Positions 51,946-62,159 of a DNA stretch of 64,000 bases are shown here, piece after piece. Source of the stretch: Leucosporidium creatinivorum (taxonomy: Eukaryota > Basidiomycota > Microbotryomycetes > Leucosporidiales > Leucosporidiaceae); assembly GCA_001600635.1 (NCBI GenBank), contig BCKL01000001.1:337550-401549 (forward strand). The letters are read 5' to 3'. The position numbers and the translations under genes are program-made. The notes under the pieces are model-generated. The model had not been told where the DNA came from. It did no database searches and saw only the letters and a list, made by a program, of their open reading frames with translations. How positions within the stretch are numbered: the stretch's first letter is position 1; each line of letters opens with the position of its first letter.

Positions 51946-52959
51946 CTTCCTTCCTGCTCTCTCCTCCCTCGCCTCTTCCCCCGTCCGCCCCATTTAACCC
52001 TCAGTCCCCAATCGAGCACACCCTCCCGCCCTCCCTCATCCAACGCATCCAACTCTTCGACATCGTCTCGATGCAATTCTGCCTGCACTACGCCTTCGAA
52101 TCGGAGCACAAGGCGCGCATGATGCTCGCTAATGTCACGAGGTTCCTCCGACCGGGAGGTGTGCTCATTGGGACGATTCCGGATAGCGCAAATCTGCTGT
52201 ATGTCTCTTCTCTCCTTTCGAACCGAGCTGAGCTGACGAACGAGACGTTGCAGCTCCCGCCTCGACGCCATCCCCCTGCCCTCTCCCCCCGCCTCCCTCG
52301 ACCCCTCCGGCAGCAGCACCCCGCCACCACCGCCACCTCCCGGAGAAGAAGAGGACCTAACTTTCGGCAACTCGGTCTACGGCATCAAGTTCGACTCGCG
52401 CCATCCTCCCCTCGACGAGACGACGGGACAGCCAAGCCTGTTCGGCCATCGATATACCTTCTTCCTCCAGGATGCGGTGGAGGAGGTGCCCGAGTATGTG
52501 GTCTATTGGGAGGGGTTCGTTGCGTGCGTTCCTTCTCTCTTCTCCTTCCCCTCCTCCTCCTCTCCTTCTCCCTCCCTCCCTCCCTCCCGAGCTGACGCCC
52601 CCTCGCCCGTCCGGAACGCAGACTCGCAGCAGAGTACGGCCTGCACCTAACCTTCCACGAGGATTTCCAACGCATCTTTGTGGAGGAGCGGCAGGACCCC
52701 CAGTTTGCGGACCTGTTGACGAGGATGAAAGTTGTTGATCGGCAGGGAGAGACGGAGATGACGATGGATCAGTGGGAGGCGGCTAGTGAGTTGCTGCTTG
52801 CTTCTTTTGATGCGTGAGGGGTGGGAGGGGATGGGCAGCGTGGGAGAGAGAGAGGCGTGGAAGAGGGCGGAAGAGGAGGAGTGCCGAGCGCCGAGCTGAC
52901 TTTCTCTTCTCTATCCTGCAGCGCTCTACGTTGGCTTCGCGTTCACCAAGCAGGAGTAG
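50861..52959 (+). CDS. ABD1: mRNA cap guanine-N7 methyltransferase (Abd1)
   Basis: Methylates the mRNA cap in the nucleus. A disordered N-terminus leads to the family's start of the fold, VVASHYNARP (split by an intron inside the Tyr codon), then NSPIIGLKNFNNWTKSVLIA. The SAM-binding loop is VLDLGCGKGGDLQKW. DLAAVSVEQARSRW and FFASDCFE follow. A 302-base intron then joins to SPIEHTLPPSLIQRIQLFDI and VSMQFCLHYAFESEHKARMM, with RFLRPGGVLIGTIPDSANLL. Later exons give GNSVYGIKFDS, FGHRYTFFLQDAVEEVPEYV and EYGLHLTFHEDFQRIFVEER. It ends LYVGFAFTKQE, TAG at 52957-52959. The unusual intron holds a 91-base C run. Alignment to human RNMT across that intron has no gap, which supports removal of the whole 302 bases. 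Confidence 0.92.
51703..52004 (+). other. Expanded ABD1 intron with poly-C tract
   Basis: Donor GTGAGT at 51703, branch-like GCTGAC at 51765-51770, acceptor CTCAG at 52000-52004. From the branch site to the acceptor there is no AG for about 235 bases. Excising it joins GAG to TCC in phase 0 (F-E|S-P-I-E-H). A CTCGG pentamer microsatellite precedes the branch site (about 51726-51750). Confidence 0.85.
51852..51942 (+). repeat. 91-base uninterrupted C homopolymer
   Basis: Pure C between a T at 51851 and a T at 51943, inside the pyrimidine tract of the ABD1 intron. The exact length depends on the sequencing technology and should be treated as approximate. Confidence 0.8.
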
Positions 52960-54565
52960 AAAAGGACATAGTGCTTGGGATAGCTGCTATGCAAGCTCTG
53001 CACCCTACTTGCCCCCGAGAGGTTGAGAGGCTTCGGCGGAGCGTTGGACCTTGAAAGTGCATCTGCCCGCTTCGAAGCTACGAGGACTGGAAGGCTGCTG
53101 TGTGAAGCTCTGACGCACAGCAGATCTGTGCAAGCTCACCAGGCTCCGCCTCTCTGTGCACTGGGGTTGGCTTAGGAAAGTGCAGGAGCTCCGACTCTCC
53201 GAGCCTCCGAGCTCAGCCCCCCCGCACCTCAAATCAACAGAGCGTGCTCTCGAGTTGGGCAGTGGATCAGTGTATATGAGAAGTCTGTACTATGCAAAGA
53301 CTGCTACCCTAGCTCAGCTGTCGCTCAGAGCTCGTGCAAACTCTGAAGCCAACGGACGCAAGTAGCTGCTCCCACCTCCCAAACCAACTCTTCTACCTCA
53401 CAATCCTCTCCACTCATCTCTCCTCATCCCCCAATGCCTTCGAACTGTACGGTTGGTCCTATCCATCTCTCCCGAGTCCATCAAAGGGGAGACCGAGCCG
53501 GCCGGCAAGGAACCTTCACTTCCCTCCCACTTGCTTCCCTATAGGTCCTCTAGTTGAGTCCCTCTTCTCTTGCTCATCTCTCTAGTACACGCGCTGACTC
53601 AGCGGGTTAGCCGCACCTGTTCAAAGGACTCAGTGCCGCTGATTCGGTCCCCATTTTCCTCCCTCAGTGCTTCCTCAGTCTCAAGCCTTTCACCCACATC
53701 TCTCCTCCAACTCAATCAACACCGTTGCCACTGCCATTGCCATAGCTGTCAACCCTTCTTCCATTGCCATCAACCCTTCGCCTCCACCGAACTTTCCCCG
53801 TGTTAACCTCTCACTCAACTTCCTCATTTTTCACCTTCTCCGGCTCTGCTCTCACCCTTTGACTCCAGCCAGCTTCAACACTCACCCCTTCTCAAGGTCC
53901 ACAGACCTTGACCTAGTTCGGTTGGGCAGCTTGGGCTACAGTAGCTGGGTCCTGACCGTCCCTTTCCAAGGCTCACTTTGCTGCTACTGAAAATCCATGC
54001 CACAGTGGTCACACCACTGATCAGTCATGCACTGCAGCATGTCCCCTGCCCCACAGAATCCCTCAGTTGGCTTACCGTAATTGATTGGAATTAGTTTAAT
54101 TGACCTAATAAGCTAGACTTATGGTTTCTGCTGCTTTGAAGCAGATTCTGGTTGTGTGTACCACACCTTGCAGCTCTGACTTGCATCATACTACAGATCT
54201 TTGCTTGCCGGGCCTCAACAGTGGGAATCTTGGGCAGTGAACACCAAAGGCCGGCTTTGGCGGTTGGAACAAACCTTTGCAAGCAGTGGCGGACAACTGC
54301 CGCCAAATCTGAGCAGAAAGCTCCATGATGATGTAGTGCTGTACGTGCAAGCCCAGCACAGAGTGAAAAAGAGGAAGAGACGAAATGGCCAACAAGGAAA
54401 GTCCCAGCCCCGCACTTCTCTCCAGGCCCAGTAGCAAAAGTCCTTGCGGTCCAAGCTCAAGCAAACTAGCTTCGAGCCAAGCCCGTTGCCTCTTGCCTTC
54501 CTTCTTGTCACTTCTTCACTCATCCTGCTTCCTCTCATACGGCAACCATCAACACCGCATCTCCT

Positions 54566-55054
54566 ATGCGGCAATCCAAGGTCGTCACTTCCACCGAAGC
54601 TTACTACTACAAGCACGCACGGTCGGGTCAGGACTATCACAGTGCAGACTGCCCCTCTGTAGTCAACCACTTGAGTAGGAGATGCCCCAGAGGCCTACAG
54701 GATCTCTCTGCATTTGAGCTCCGTGCACCACTACGCAGACCTCCTCCACCACCCATCAAGTGGCAGGGAAGGGTACAGAAGCCTACTTTGGTGCAGACCA
54801 AGGCTATGGAGGTGCGTGCAGAGGACTTTGTGCCTGGAAAAGGTGCCAGCTGTGAGGGGCTCGGCGCTCGGCGCCTACCCTCTCCCTTCTCCCTTGCTCG
54901 GGAAGCTGCCTACTGCTATGCACCTTCTTCCCAAGTTACTGTTTCTCCCTTTTCTACTTTCCTACAGAGAGCCTTCCCCCTCGGCTCTCCCCTTTCCGCT
55001 CTCACAACTCAGAGTCTCGGCGTTCACCTTCGGCGCCACTCTGCCCCTCGCTAG
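54566..55054 (+). CDS. Orphan open frame, doubtful
   Basis: 162 codons starting MRQSKVVTSTEAYYYKHARS, with SADCPSVVNHLSRRCPRGLQ and VQTKAMEVRAEDFVPGKGAS. The first 100 codons are moderately protein-like; the end becomes low-complexity. No domain recognised, no introns, and it lies in the gene-poor island. It may be a decayed fragment or chance. Confidence 0.2.
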   Translation: MRQSKVVTSTEAYYYKHARSGQDYHSADCPSVVNHLSRRCPRGLQDLSAFELRAPLRRPPPPPIKWQGRVQKPTLVQTKAMEVRAEDFVPGKGASCEGLGARRLPSPFSLAREAAYCYAPSSQVTVSPFSTFLQRAFPLGSPLSALTTQSLGVHLRRHSAPR

Positions 55055-55562
55055 CAAGCTCCGCGCTTCAGGATGCGATGCCCTACATCTCTCGATGGCT
55101 AGCGCACCCGGCGCGAGCACGAGCGAGGCGGCCAGCCCCTTCAGGGACGTCTGAGTTAGAGTTCCCTTTGTTCTCTCGGTGTTGGGCGGTTGGGGTCGGG
55201 AAGAGGGAGGATTCTGTGTAGCTTGCTCTTCAGCTCTTGATATTCACACCACCTACACTCCAGCGCCGTTTCCGAGGCTTCACCTCGTCTACAGCGCACT
55301 TGCGACCCTCATCCGCCGGCACCTCAAACCGACGGCCTTTCGAGCTCTCCTTCCCTTTCCCTCGTGCTGCGTTTCGCGTCTGTCGCCCAACCGCTCGAGC
55401 ATCAGGCAAGTAGCTCTCGTTTCTTTTCTTGTCCCTTTCTGTAGGGTACTAGGAGCATAAGAGGTCTTCTCTTCGGAGTCTCCCCCTCTCACCAGCCCTT
55501 CGATCCGGCTCGGCTGCTGATCTTTCTTTCCGGTCTCAAAACAGAACCCAGATCTCCACAGC

Positions 55563-56306
55563 ATGGAGCTCAAGATCTTGAAAAGCAGTGAGGAAGAGCT
55601 CTTTATCCTTCATCTCCTTCCCCATCCTCATCCGCTCCCCTCAACAGCCTCACCAGCTACGGAGTTCGGCCCCTCTCCTCTGCAAGCACCACCTGCCATC
55701 CGCGCACCACCACCATCTTCCCTGCGCTTCCGCTCCACAACCATCATGGAGTCCCACCTCCCCACTTCCACCTGCCCCGCCATCATCATCCGTGCACCAA
55801 ACTGCGAGCCCGCCGCTCCACCCAAGCTACACCACGAGCCCCCTCATCTCCACCCACGCTGGACGCCTGCACCACCCCCACGCAGGACTTCACCAAGATC
55901 TCCCACACCTGTCCACCCTCCCTACCCCGTAGTCCGGTCCACCGCAATGGCACCGTCTCGAGGCACAATCCGTCCGCCACCAATCACCTCCTCCTCTGCA
56001 CGCCATGCTCCTCCTCCGCTCATCAGATGTGCACCACCGCCTGCTTCCACTCTCCCATCACCCCCTCCTACTCCTCACCTCCCTCCATCCTCTTGGACTT
56101 CCCTCCGCAACCCCTTTCCCTTCTCAAGTGGCCCCGTGCCTCCTCGAGTACCTGCAGCAGCCTTGGAGGTGGTGCTTGGGATTGAGATATTGCAGGGGTG
56201 GCACCGTCTTTCTCCCTCTGAGCTAGTGAAGAGCAGGAAGCAGCAAAGAGAGGAGGAAGAGGTGGACGAGTTGGAGAGCTCTGATGAGGACTTTAGGAGA
56301 GTGTAG
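55563..56306 (+). CDS. Pro-rich orphan open frame
   Basis: 247 codons. MELKILKSSEEELFILHLLP leads into a very Pro/Ser/His-rich middle, then a more regular end: VPAAALEVVLGIEILQGWHR, LSPSELVKSRKQQREEEEVD and ELESSDEDFRRV. The charged, acidic end looks like a real protein terminus, the middle does not. No family recognised. The hAT-like MITE sits about 100 bp downstream of its stop. Confidence 0.3.
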   Translation: MELKILKSSEEELFILHLLPHPHPLPSTASPATEFGPSPLQAPPAIRAPPPSSLRFRSTTIMESHLPTSTCPAIIIRAPNCEPAAPPKLHHEPPHLHPRWTPAPPPRRTSPRSPTPVHPPYPVVRSTAMAPSRGTIRPPPITSSSARHAPPPLIRCAPPPASTLPSPPPTPHLPPSSWTSLRNPFPFSSGPVPPRVPAAALEVVLGIEILQGWHRLSPSELVKSRKQQREEEEVDELESSDEDFRRV

Positions 56307-56406
56307 AGGGTGAAGAAGCAGAGCTAGTCAGCTAGAGACGACCAACATACTGCTACTGGACAGCTTGCAACTAGTGCAGTCAATAGGCTTGTATTCCGGG
56401 AGGTGC

Positions 56407-56824
56407 TAGAGAATGGCAACTGATAACGGCAGAGCGCCGGTACTCGGAGAAGTAACGGTAGATTTCGCATTTTTGAGGTAAACGTAACGGTAACGGTAAC
56501 GGTCTACCGGTACCGATAGCAGCAGTTCGGTACTCGTAGAGCCTCGCCGGTAACGGTCGCCGAGTGGGGAATGAGAGCTTGGAAGCCCTTCCTGTAGTGC
56601 TACAGCTTCGAGAGCTCGCTAGTAGTCTTTTACAGCAGTCTATTTGACTACAACGCCTTGATATACTCTCCAGCACCTCTTGTTCACATCTCTGCCGAGC
56701 ATTTTTTGAGATTTCAAGTAGCGGTAGCGGTACCGGTAACGGGCAGCCGGTACCGGTAGGCTGATATCGGTACTTGGTAACAGTTACCGTTACTGTTACC
56801 GGTACTCGGAGTTGACATTCTCTA
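56407..56824. mobile_element. hAT-like MITE (non-autonomous DNA transposon)
   Basis: 418 bp bounded by imperfect terminal inverted repeats: left TAGAGAATGGCAACT, right end (reverse complement) TAGAGAATGTCAACT. Inside both ends lie many copies of GGTAAC/GTAACGG/GGTACC, the kind of subterminal motif array seen in hAT elements. The 8-bp flanks are GGAGGTGC (56399-56406) and ACAGGTGC (56825-56832), agreeing at 6 of 8 positions, as an aged 8-bp hAT target-site duplication would. There is no transposase. TIR sequence, subterminal repeats and 8-bp flank together make the call fairly safe; superfamily by resemblance only. Confidence 0.75.
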
Positions 56825-58816
56825 ACAGGTGCTGGAAGCCAAATTCTGCCCCTATTGACCCGGCGGGTTCAGGGAAGCTGCAAGGATCATCTGCTCTCCT
56901 TGCGGTGGTGTTGCTGGGTGAAGTAGCAAGACCGGCGCTGCCTTGGCTGAGGCGGGGGTGAGCTGGCAAGAGGCGAGCTGAGGGGTTCGGCAATGATTTG
57001 TCAGCTTGCTGGCACAACGAGGGGGGTCTAACTGAGGAAGAGAGCAGTACTAGAGAAGGAGAACTAATTGAGAGGAAACTACTGAGAGTGCTAAACTAGG
57101 AGAGAGTGAGACTAGGGAAGGAGCGGGGCAAAGATTGGGGGAGAGGCCAGGTTCGGCAAAGAGGGGTAGGAGGTGAAGGAAGACAGGAAGAGCAAAAGTG
57201 AGGGAACAGGAAGCTAGAGGGGGTAGAGGAACCTTGTTCACATTTCAACGCGGGGAGAGGAGGAAGGAGTTGGAGTGGAGTTGAGAGGAGCAGGAGATGA
57301 GAGAGCGGAAGGGGAGGTTTTGGCGAGGTGAGGAGAGGCGGGAATTGAGCTGACGGCTAGGAGCTTGTGGGATGATTAGAAGCACACGAATATGGGTAAA
57401 TTCAAGAGCTTGCAGGGTCGTGAAGAACAAGAGAGAAAGAGAGAAACAGCCTGTAAGAGGATTTTACGACAACTCTCAAACTCCCACCCCAAAAAGCCCT
57501 CTACCTCCCTACATCCCTCGGCTAATCGTCTCCACCCCTTTTCTCTCCCCTCATTTTTCTCTAAGACCTCCCTTCCTCCCCCTTTCATCCCTCCTTGGAA
57601 GTTGGCGCCCACCTTCCTCGATCTCAATTCTCCCTCCTTCCCCGAGCGGCTCCCTACCCCTGCCTTGCCTCCACTCCTCTTGTTCCTCACTTGGTCAACC
57701 TAATAGACTCCCTGTTCCTCAGCTTGGCCTCCACCAATGCCTCCTTCCCAGCAGGAAGAGGGTACGCCCACCCCGTGCTTGGCGATTGACCCGTCATCCA
57801 GTCCCACCCCGTGTTGTTGCCATGAAGGTTGCTGTAGTTGATTGGGGTCCTTGTGTCCTTTGTCACCTTGTGATGCTTGCAAAGAGTGCAAGTTGAAGGC
57901 AATCGAGCCGAGGGAGAGTGGTTCGGCGAGGGCAAAGAAGGCCAAGCAAGAGGCCAAGAGACGGCGGGGGAGTAGTCAAGGATGACAAGACGGCAGCGTG
58001 GGGAGGGTTTCCGTTGGAGGTTGCGAGCTCGAGGGCGGTCGAGGGTGCGAGTAATCTGATACTCGGCGAGGGCATTGGGCAATCCTTGAGGGACTGAGGT
58101 GGGCGAGCCAATGAGGGTGGTGTCAACAAAGTGGGTGAAAGAAGTAAGGTGTCCTCGATTCTTGAGTTGGGAGGCGGGGATCAGGGGAGGTGTCAGGGGG
58201 TCGGCGCTCAGCGCCTACCTTCTCCCTTCCTTCTCTCTTCTAAGCTCTCAAGTGACTGCAATCATCTCTTCTCTTCATTACTTCTTCTTTCTCTCAACTG
58301 AGCCTACAGCTCCATAGCCCTCTGCCCCTGACTACACCGAACCTTAAAGAAGCTCGGTGATGCTCTCTTTATTGCCGAGCTCGCGCTTTGACTCATGACT
58401 GCCTTCGTCCAAGACTCATGAGCACGCCATACAGTGGGGGGATGGTGTACTGACTTTGATTGCCCACAGAACACCGTCTCGGCCAATCTGTGCTTTGCCG
58501 CTCCCCTTTTTGGCAACTGTGCTCGGAGGTCAGCGTGTAGGCAGGAGGGCTTGTGTAGAACCTTTTCCTCAGTCAATTCACACCCCATCTATCAGCCTCA
58601 GCTTCGTCTGCGACTCCTGCACCTTAGTGGCGCACCTACACTCCAAGAACGGCACCCTCAAACCGCTCTCCCTCGTCGTCCTCTTCCTTCGCTTGAGCTC
58701 TCGTCGTTGCTCTGTGACTTGACTCGATTCTTCTCAAGGCAAGTCAGAGTTCGCTTCTCTCCTCTCCTCTCCCCCTGCACGGCTATAGGAAGGAGCAGAG
58801 GGTGCTCTTCATTGAG

Positions 58817-59224
58817 TCACTCCCTCTCATTTGGGAGCTCATTCGTGCCAGTCATCTCGGTGTTGGCGTCAGCAATGAGCGCGTCAGCAACAGGGGTAGC
58901 AATGGGAGAGCAAGTACTGGTGGGCTTGGTGTGAATGTTGTCAAGAGGAGCACTGACATGGGCTTGGGTGACCTCGGTGTTGGATTCGGCAATGGGCAAA
59001 GCGGCGGCGATGGCGGTCAATGCAGAGGCGGAGGCGAGGTTGGTATTGAGGTTGGTGTTGTTGGTTGAGGCAGCAGTGTAGGTGATTGGGAGCGTGAGTT
59101 CCTCCTCCTCGGGCTTGTCGATGAGGGCATTGTAGGCAAAGGTCGGCAAAGTTGGCGTGAAGACAGGCGACGATGCCCGACCCACCACACCGCCTCTCTT
59201 TCTTGAGCTTCCTCCTTGCTGCAA
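58817..59224 (-). CDS. Ala/Thr-rich orphan open frame, doubtful
   Basis: 135 codons, including FTPTLPTFAYNALIDKPEEE, ELTLPITYTAASTNNTNLNT and SASALTAIAAALPIAESNTE. The composition is even and more protein-like than that of its neighbours, but no family or splice signal was recognised. It lies in the gene-poor island, downstream of the NAT gene on the same strand. Confidence 0.25.
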   Translation of the reverse strand: MQQGGSSRKRGGVVGRASSPVFTPTLPTFAYNALIDKPEEEELTLPITYTAASTNNTNLNTNLASASALTAIAAALPIAESNTEVTQAHVSAPLDNIHTKPTSTCSPIATPVADALIADANTEMTGTNELPNERE

Positions 59225-59406
59225 CCAAGCACTTGCCGTGAGCTGTAGGCTGTTGAGCAGCTAGTGGAGCTTCATTTGAGGAAGAGCTTGGTGTCTGTCT
59301 GCAGTCAAACGGTAAACCTCAAAGAGCAGAGCTGCCAGGGCTCAGAGCAGAAACCGAGGCCTTACTGTGGCACAAGTGTGAGACGGTGACCAACTGTAGC
59401 ATCATG

Positions 59407-61065
59407 TTACAGCGTAAAGTCATAGTCAAAGTGCTGCTCCAAGTCTGGGAAGGGCAAGGGAGGTCAGCCAGCCGCGCAAGACTTGAACACTGAAAGACTC
59501 ACACGCCCTCATCGGCCCAACCTTCATCTCCACATACTCCACATCCCGCCGCTCACTACTCCCTGTCCCATCTCGCCCTCCCGTAGTGTAGACCTTGGCC
59601 AGTCTCGGCCTGACATGGTTTGGCTGGTCCCTGTACATGATGCTACGCCGTGCTCCTCCTGAGCCAGGGATGAGCTGAGACACCAGAAAGAAGGCAGTGA
59701 AGACAGCAAGGCTGTGTGTAGCCCTGCAAGCAAGAGGAAGAGTTCAGTGGCCTGCTCGGCAAACGCGAAGCTGGACGGAAAGCTCACGAGAAGTGGTGAT
59801 AGAGCTCAAAGTCTAAAGCTGGTACAGATACGGGGATGAAATGGAAGAGAGGGCTCCAGAATCCAGGTGATTCGTTGGAGATGGGGAAGGTCAAGGGCTC
59901 ATCGGTGATCCTCTGCGAGAAGGTGAATCCGGGGATCACATCGACAGGCTGAGGCATCCAAGGTGAGAGGGGGAGGGGCTCGTTGACAATGCGGAAGGCT
60001 TCATAGTCATTGAGGCCGCGGATGATGGTGGTCCCTCCCGGATTGAGCTTGATCCTGAGGAGGGCTGAGGTCAGCGAGGAAGAGAGGAGGGAAGAGCGAA
60101 GACAAACGGATGGGTGAGAGAGCCTGGGCCAACTCCAACATCAATGTAGTACCTCCCGTTGCTCCCTTCCCAATCACAGATGAGGAGAATGTGGGTGAGA
60201 GTGCCCCATCTGCGGTAGAGAGAGCGCCTGGAGTCAGCTTCGGCGTTCACTCGGCGGGCAGTTGAAGCTTGCCACGGTCAAGAGGTGTGCGACTACTCAC
60301 TTCCAACCTTGAGGATGTGTCTCGGGATCCGAATCCTTGTTCATGAGCCGCCGGCCGACGACCTCGCTCACGCGGTAGCCCCAATAGCGTAGGAGCTCGG
60401 CGAAGACGGCGTTGGATCCGAAGCAGAAGACTGCAGAAATGGAAAGGGTCAGCAGGCGCTCCAGAGTAGCTATAGAAGGTGTGCAGCTCCCCAGCAGCTG
60501 CCTCCATTGTGTTCAGGCCCACTTACCTCCCTTGCGCCGAGTCACGATCCGCTCAAACGCCTTGCTACCGATAGGCATACCGGCAAATGAGCTACCGAGG
60601 ATGATGTCCTTTCCAGGAGGACCGTTCCAGTCTTCTTGTGGTACATGTAAGGGCGAGGAATCCTGTCGGCGATGGAGGCGAAGGGCGGAAGTTCGGGGCA
60701 GTGGGTGTTCGTGGCGTGCAAGAGCAGCGGCAGAGGGAGAGGGAGAGGGAGAGGGAGAGGGAGAGAGCAGTTCGGGAGTACATACGGTCAGCGATGTGCT
60801 CTGTAGCCTCTTTGTCTCCTCTTGGACTCACTTTCGGCACGCGCTCGAGTTGCGCGAGGAAGACACGGTCTAGGAGATCATACGAGGCCTGGTGGGAGCA
60901 GGGGAGTGTCAGTAGAGACTGGGTGCAGCGCTACAGCGAAGTGGGACTTACCTGCTCCTCGAGAAGGTCGCGAGGGAGATGGAGACGGTCGAGGTAAGCC
61001 CCCGCTTGCTCTCTGGTGAGCTTCTGGTGGCTGAAGTGGTTGAAGGGGTACGAGTCGGAGCCCAT
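59407..61065 (-). CDS. Arylamine N-acetyltransferase (NAT)
   Basis: Transfers acetyl (or related acyl) from CoA to arylamines. Exon 1: MGSDSYPFNHFSHQKLTREQ then AGAYLDRLHLPRDLLEEQ. Exon 2: ASYDLLDRVFLAQLERVPK. Exon 3: DSSPLHVPQEDWNGPPGKDI, ILGSSFAGMPIGSKAFERIV and TRRKG. Exon 4 begins VFCFGSNAVFAELLRYWGYR, whose Cys is the expected nucleophile (family RGGxCxExN). The triad His is in WGTLTHILLICDWEG and the Asp in RYYIDVGVG. Later exons: IKLNPGGTTIIRGLNDYEAF, FTFSQRITDEPLTFPISNES, FFLVSQLIPGSGGARRSIMY; the C-terminus is LEQHFDYDFTL, TAA at 59407-59409. Gly of the RGG motif is Val here (RKGVFCF). Intron 2 contains an expanded TCCCTC microsatellite. Family secure; substrate unknown. Confidence 0.88.
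60663..60831 (-). other. Expanded NAT intron with TCCCTC microsatellite
   Basis: On the minus strand: donor GTGAGT at 60831, branch-like GCTGAC at 60792-60787, then (on +) a GAGGGA repeat of about six units at 60733-60768 and the acceptor GACAG at 60663. There is no AG between branch and acceptor for about 123 bases. Excision joins CCGAAA to GATTCC in phase 0. Confidence 0.75.
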
Positions 61066-62159
61066 GTCGAAATCCTAGGTGTATTTAACGCGAGAAACGA
61101 AGAGCGACGAAGAGGAAGGAGGGCGACCAGCGAGTTGGCTTCGCGGCTCCCTTTCGCGCCGACGTCGACCTCTGTCACGCCACTGCTCGCTGCCCTCTGA
61201 GATTGGTCCTCTTAAAATACATCGAGCTCCCTTCTCAGCCCATCTGTAGCCCTGCAGCGAGTCACAAAGCTCTCTCTTCGTTGCGATTGCGTGCGCCGAG
61301 GTTGATCGGTCGCGCTTGTAATGGCCATAGAAGGGTGAAGACGAGCAGAGGGGGGTCAAGAGAGCATATAGAGCTGTACCGTACGATGGGGAGCTGTTTG
61401 CAAGAGACGGGTGACAGAATGAAGCATCGCCGAAGAGGGGGACGCCGAGCAGCCGAATGTTGCGGGCGGCGTGAGAGCAATGCGGGCCAGGACTGATGTC
61501 CTGTACGAAGCTGTCTACGGTGATAAAGCGAGTGGGGGCGATGAATAGCGTAGAGGGGAGACGTTCGACTTGGACGAGCAGCGCGACATGGCTCAGCTTC
61601 CTACTCCAACTTGCTCGTTCTTTCACTGCTCTCGACTTCGACTACAGGAAGCTATAGAATCGCAGCTCTAGCCATAGCTCACGCCCCACCGCCCCCAACT
61701 CTCTCAGCTACAGCAGATCTCGCTCTCGAATCGCGCTCAGGACGGGACGGGAGCTTGCTAAGGACGTGCTGCTCGACTGGGAGATCGCTCGGAAGCTACA
61801 GGTGAGCTCGAAGTCTACTATCGGGCTGTTGGTGGTCCAAGGGAGCAACAGAACGGCTACAGCGATGCAGGACACGCGCGTCGAGGTTCGAGCGGGCGGA
61901 CGTGGATGGGAGGAGGGGAGGAGGGCTGGCAGAGGGGCACAGGGAACATGGGCAGAGCTTCAGCTGACCGCATTGCTCCCCACTGCTCGTAGAACATCTC
62001 GCGCACTCGGACGAAGCTACGCTCTCTCAGCTCTCTTTCGCTCCTCAGCTCGACTGATGGTGAGCTGTTCTGCTACACCCGTCTCCGTAATCGAGCTAAA
62101 CTTCTTCTACGACTCCGCAGCTCCTTACCCTCGCTGCTCCCTCCCCACACTCGACCGAC
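61066..62159 (+). promoter_or_regulatory. Divergent promoter of NAT and spliced leader of F-box-like gene D
   Basis: About 1.1 kb. From about 61570 it aligns with the inverted leader of gene B (36520 down to 35900). It contains two leader introns: about 61801-61990 (donor after AAGCTACAG, acceptor CTGCTCGTAG) and about 62059-62120 (acceptor GACTCCGCAG). The stretch 61066-61570 is NAT promoter; nothing specific was seen in it. Confidence 0.6.

Larger units (their letters stand above)
52960..59406. other. 6.4-kb gene-poor island
   Basis: No host-style gene was found. Compared with the rest, the sequence is lower in GC in places (for example about 54060-54200), richer in TGCAAG/CTTGCA and polypyrimidine stretches, and almost lacks the GTGAGT...GCTGAC...CAG intron pattern. 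It holds two or three orphan open frames, a hAT-like MITE, and two distant similar short blocks. Flanking genes (ABD1, NAT) are intact. Probably old repeat or transposon debris or a rapidly evolving subtelomere-like segment; no transposase was recognised. Confidence 0.5.

Noticed and set aside
51642-52595. Frame running through the C run as a polyproline protein
   Set aside because: The C run lies in an intron. Removing 51703-52004 gives a gap-free match to cap methyltransferases, while a polyproline insert would split a conserved fold.
57376-58129. Overlapping minus-strand frames with a CTLCKHHK Cys pair
   Set aside because: Too short, low-complexity on both sides, and only one Cys pair, so no zinc-binding family can be supported.
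53000-59400. Calling the gene-poor island a retroelement
   Set aside because: No reverse transcriptase, integrase or capsid-like sequence and no convincing long terminal repeats could be seen.
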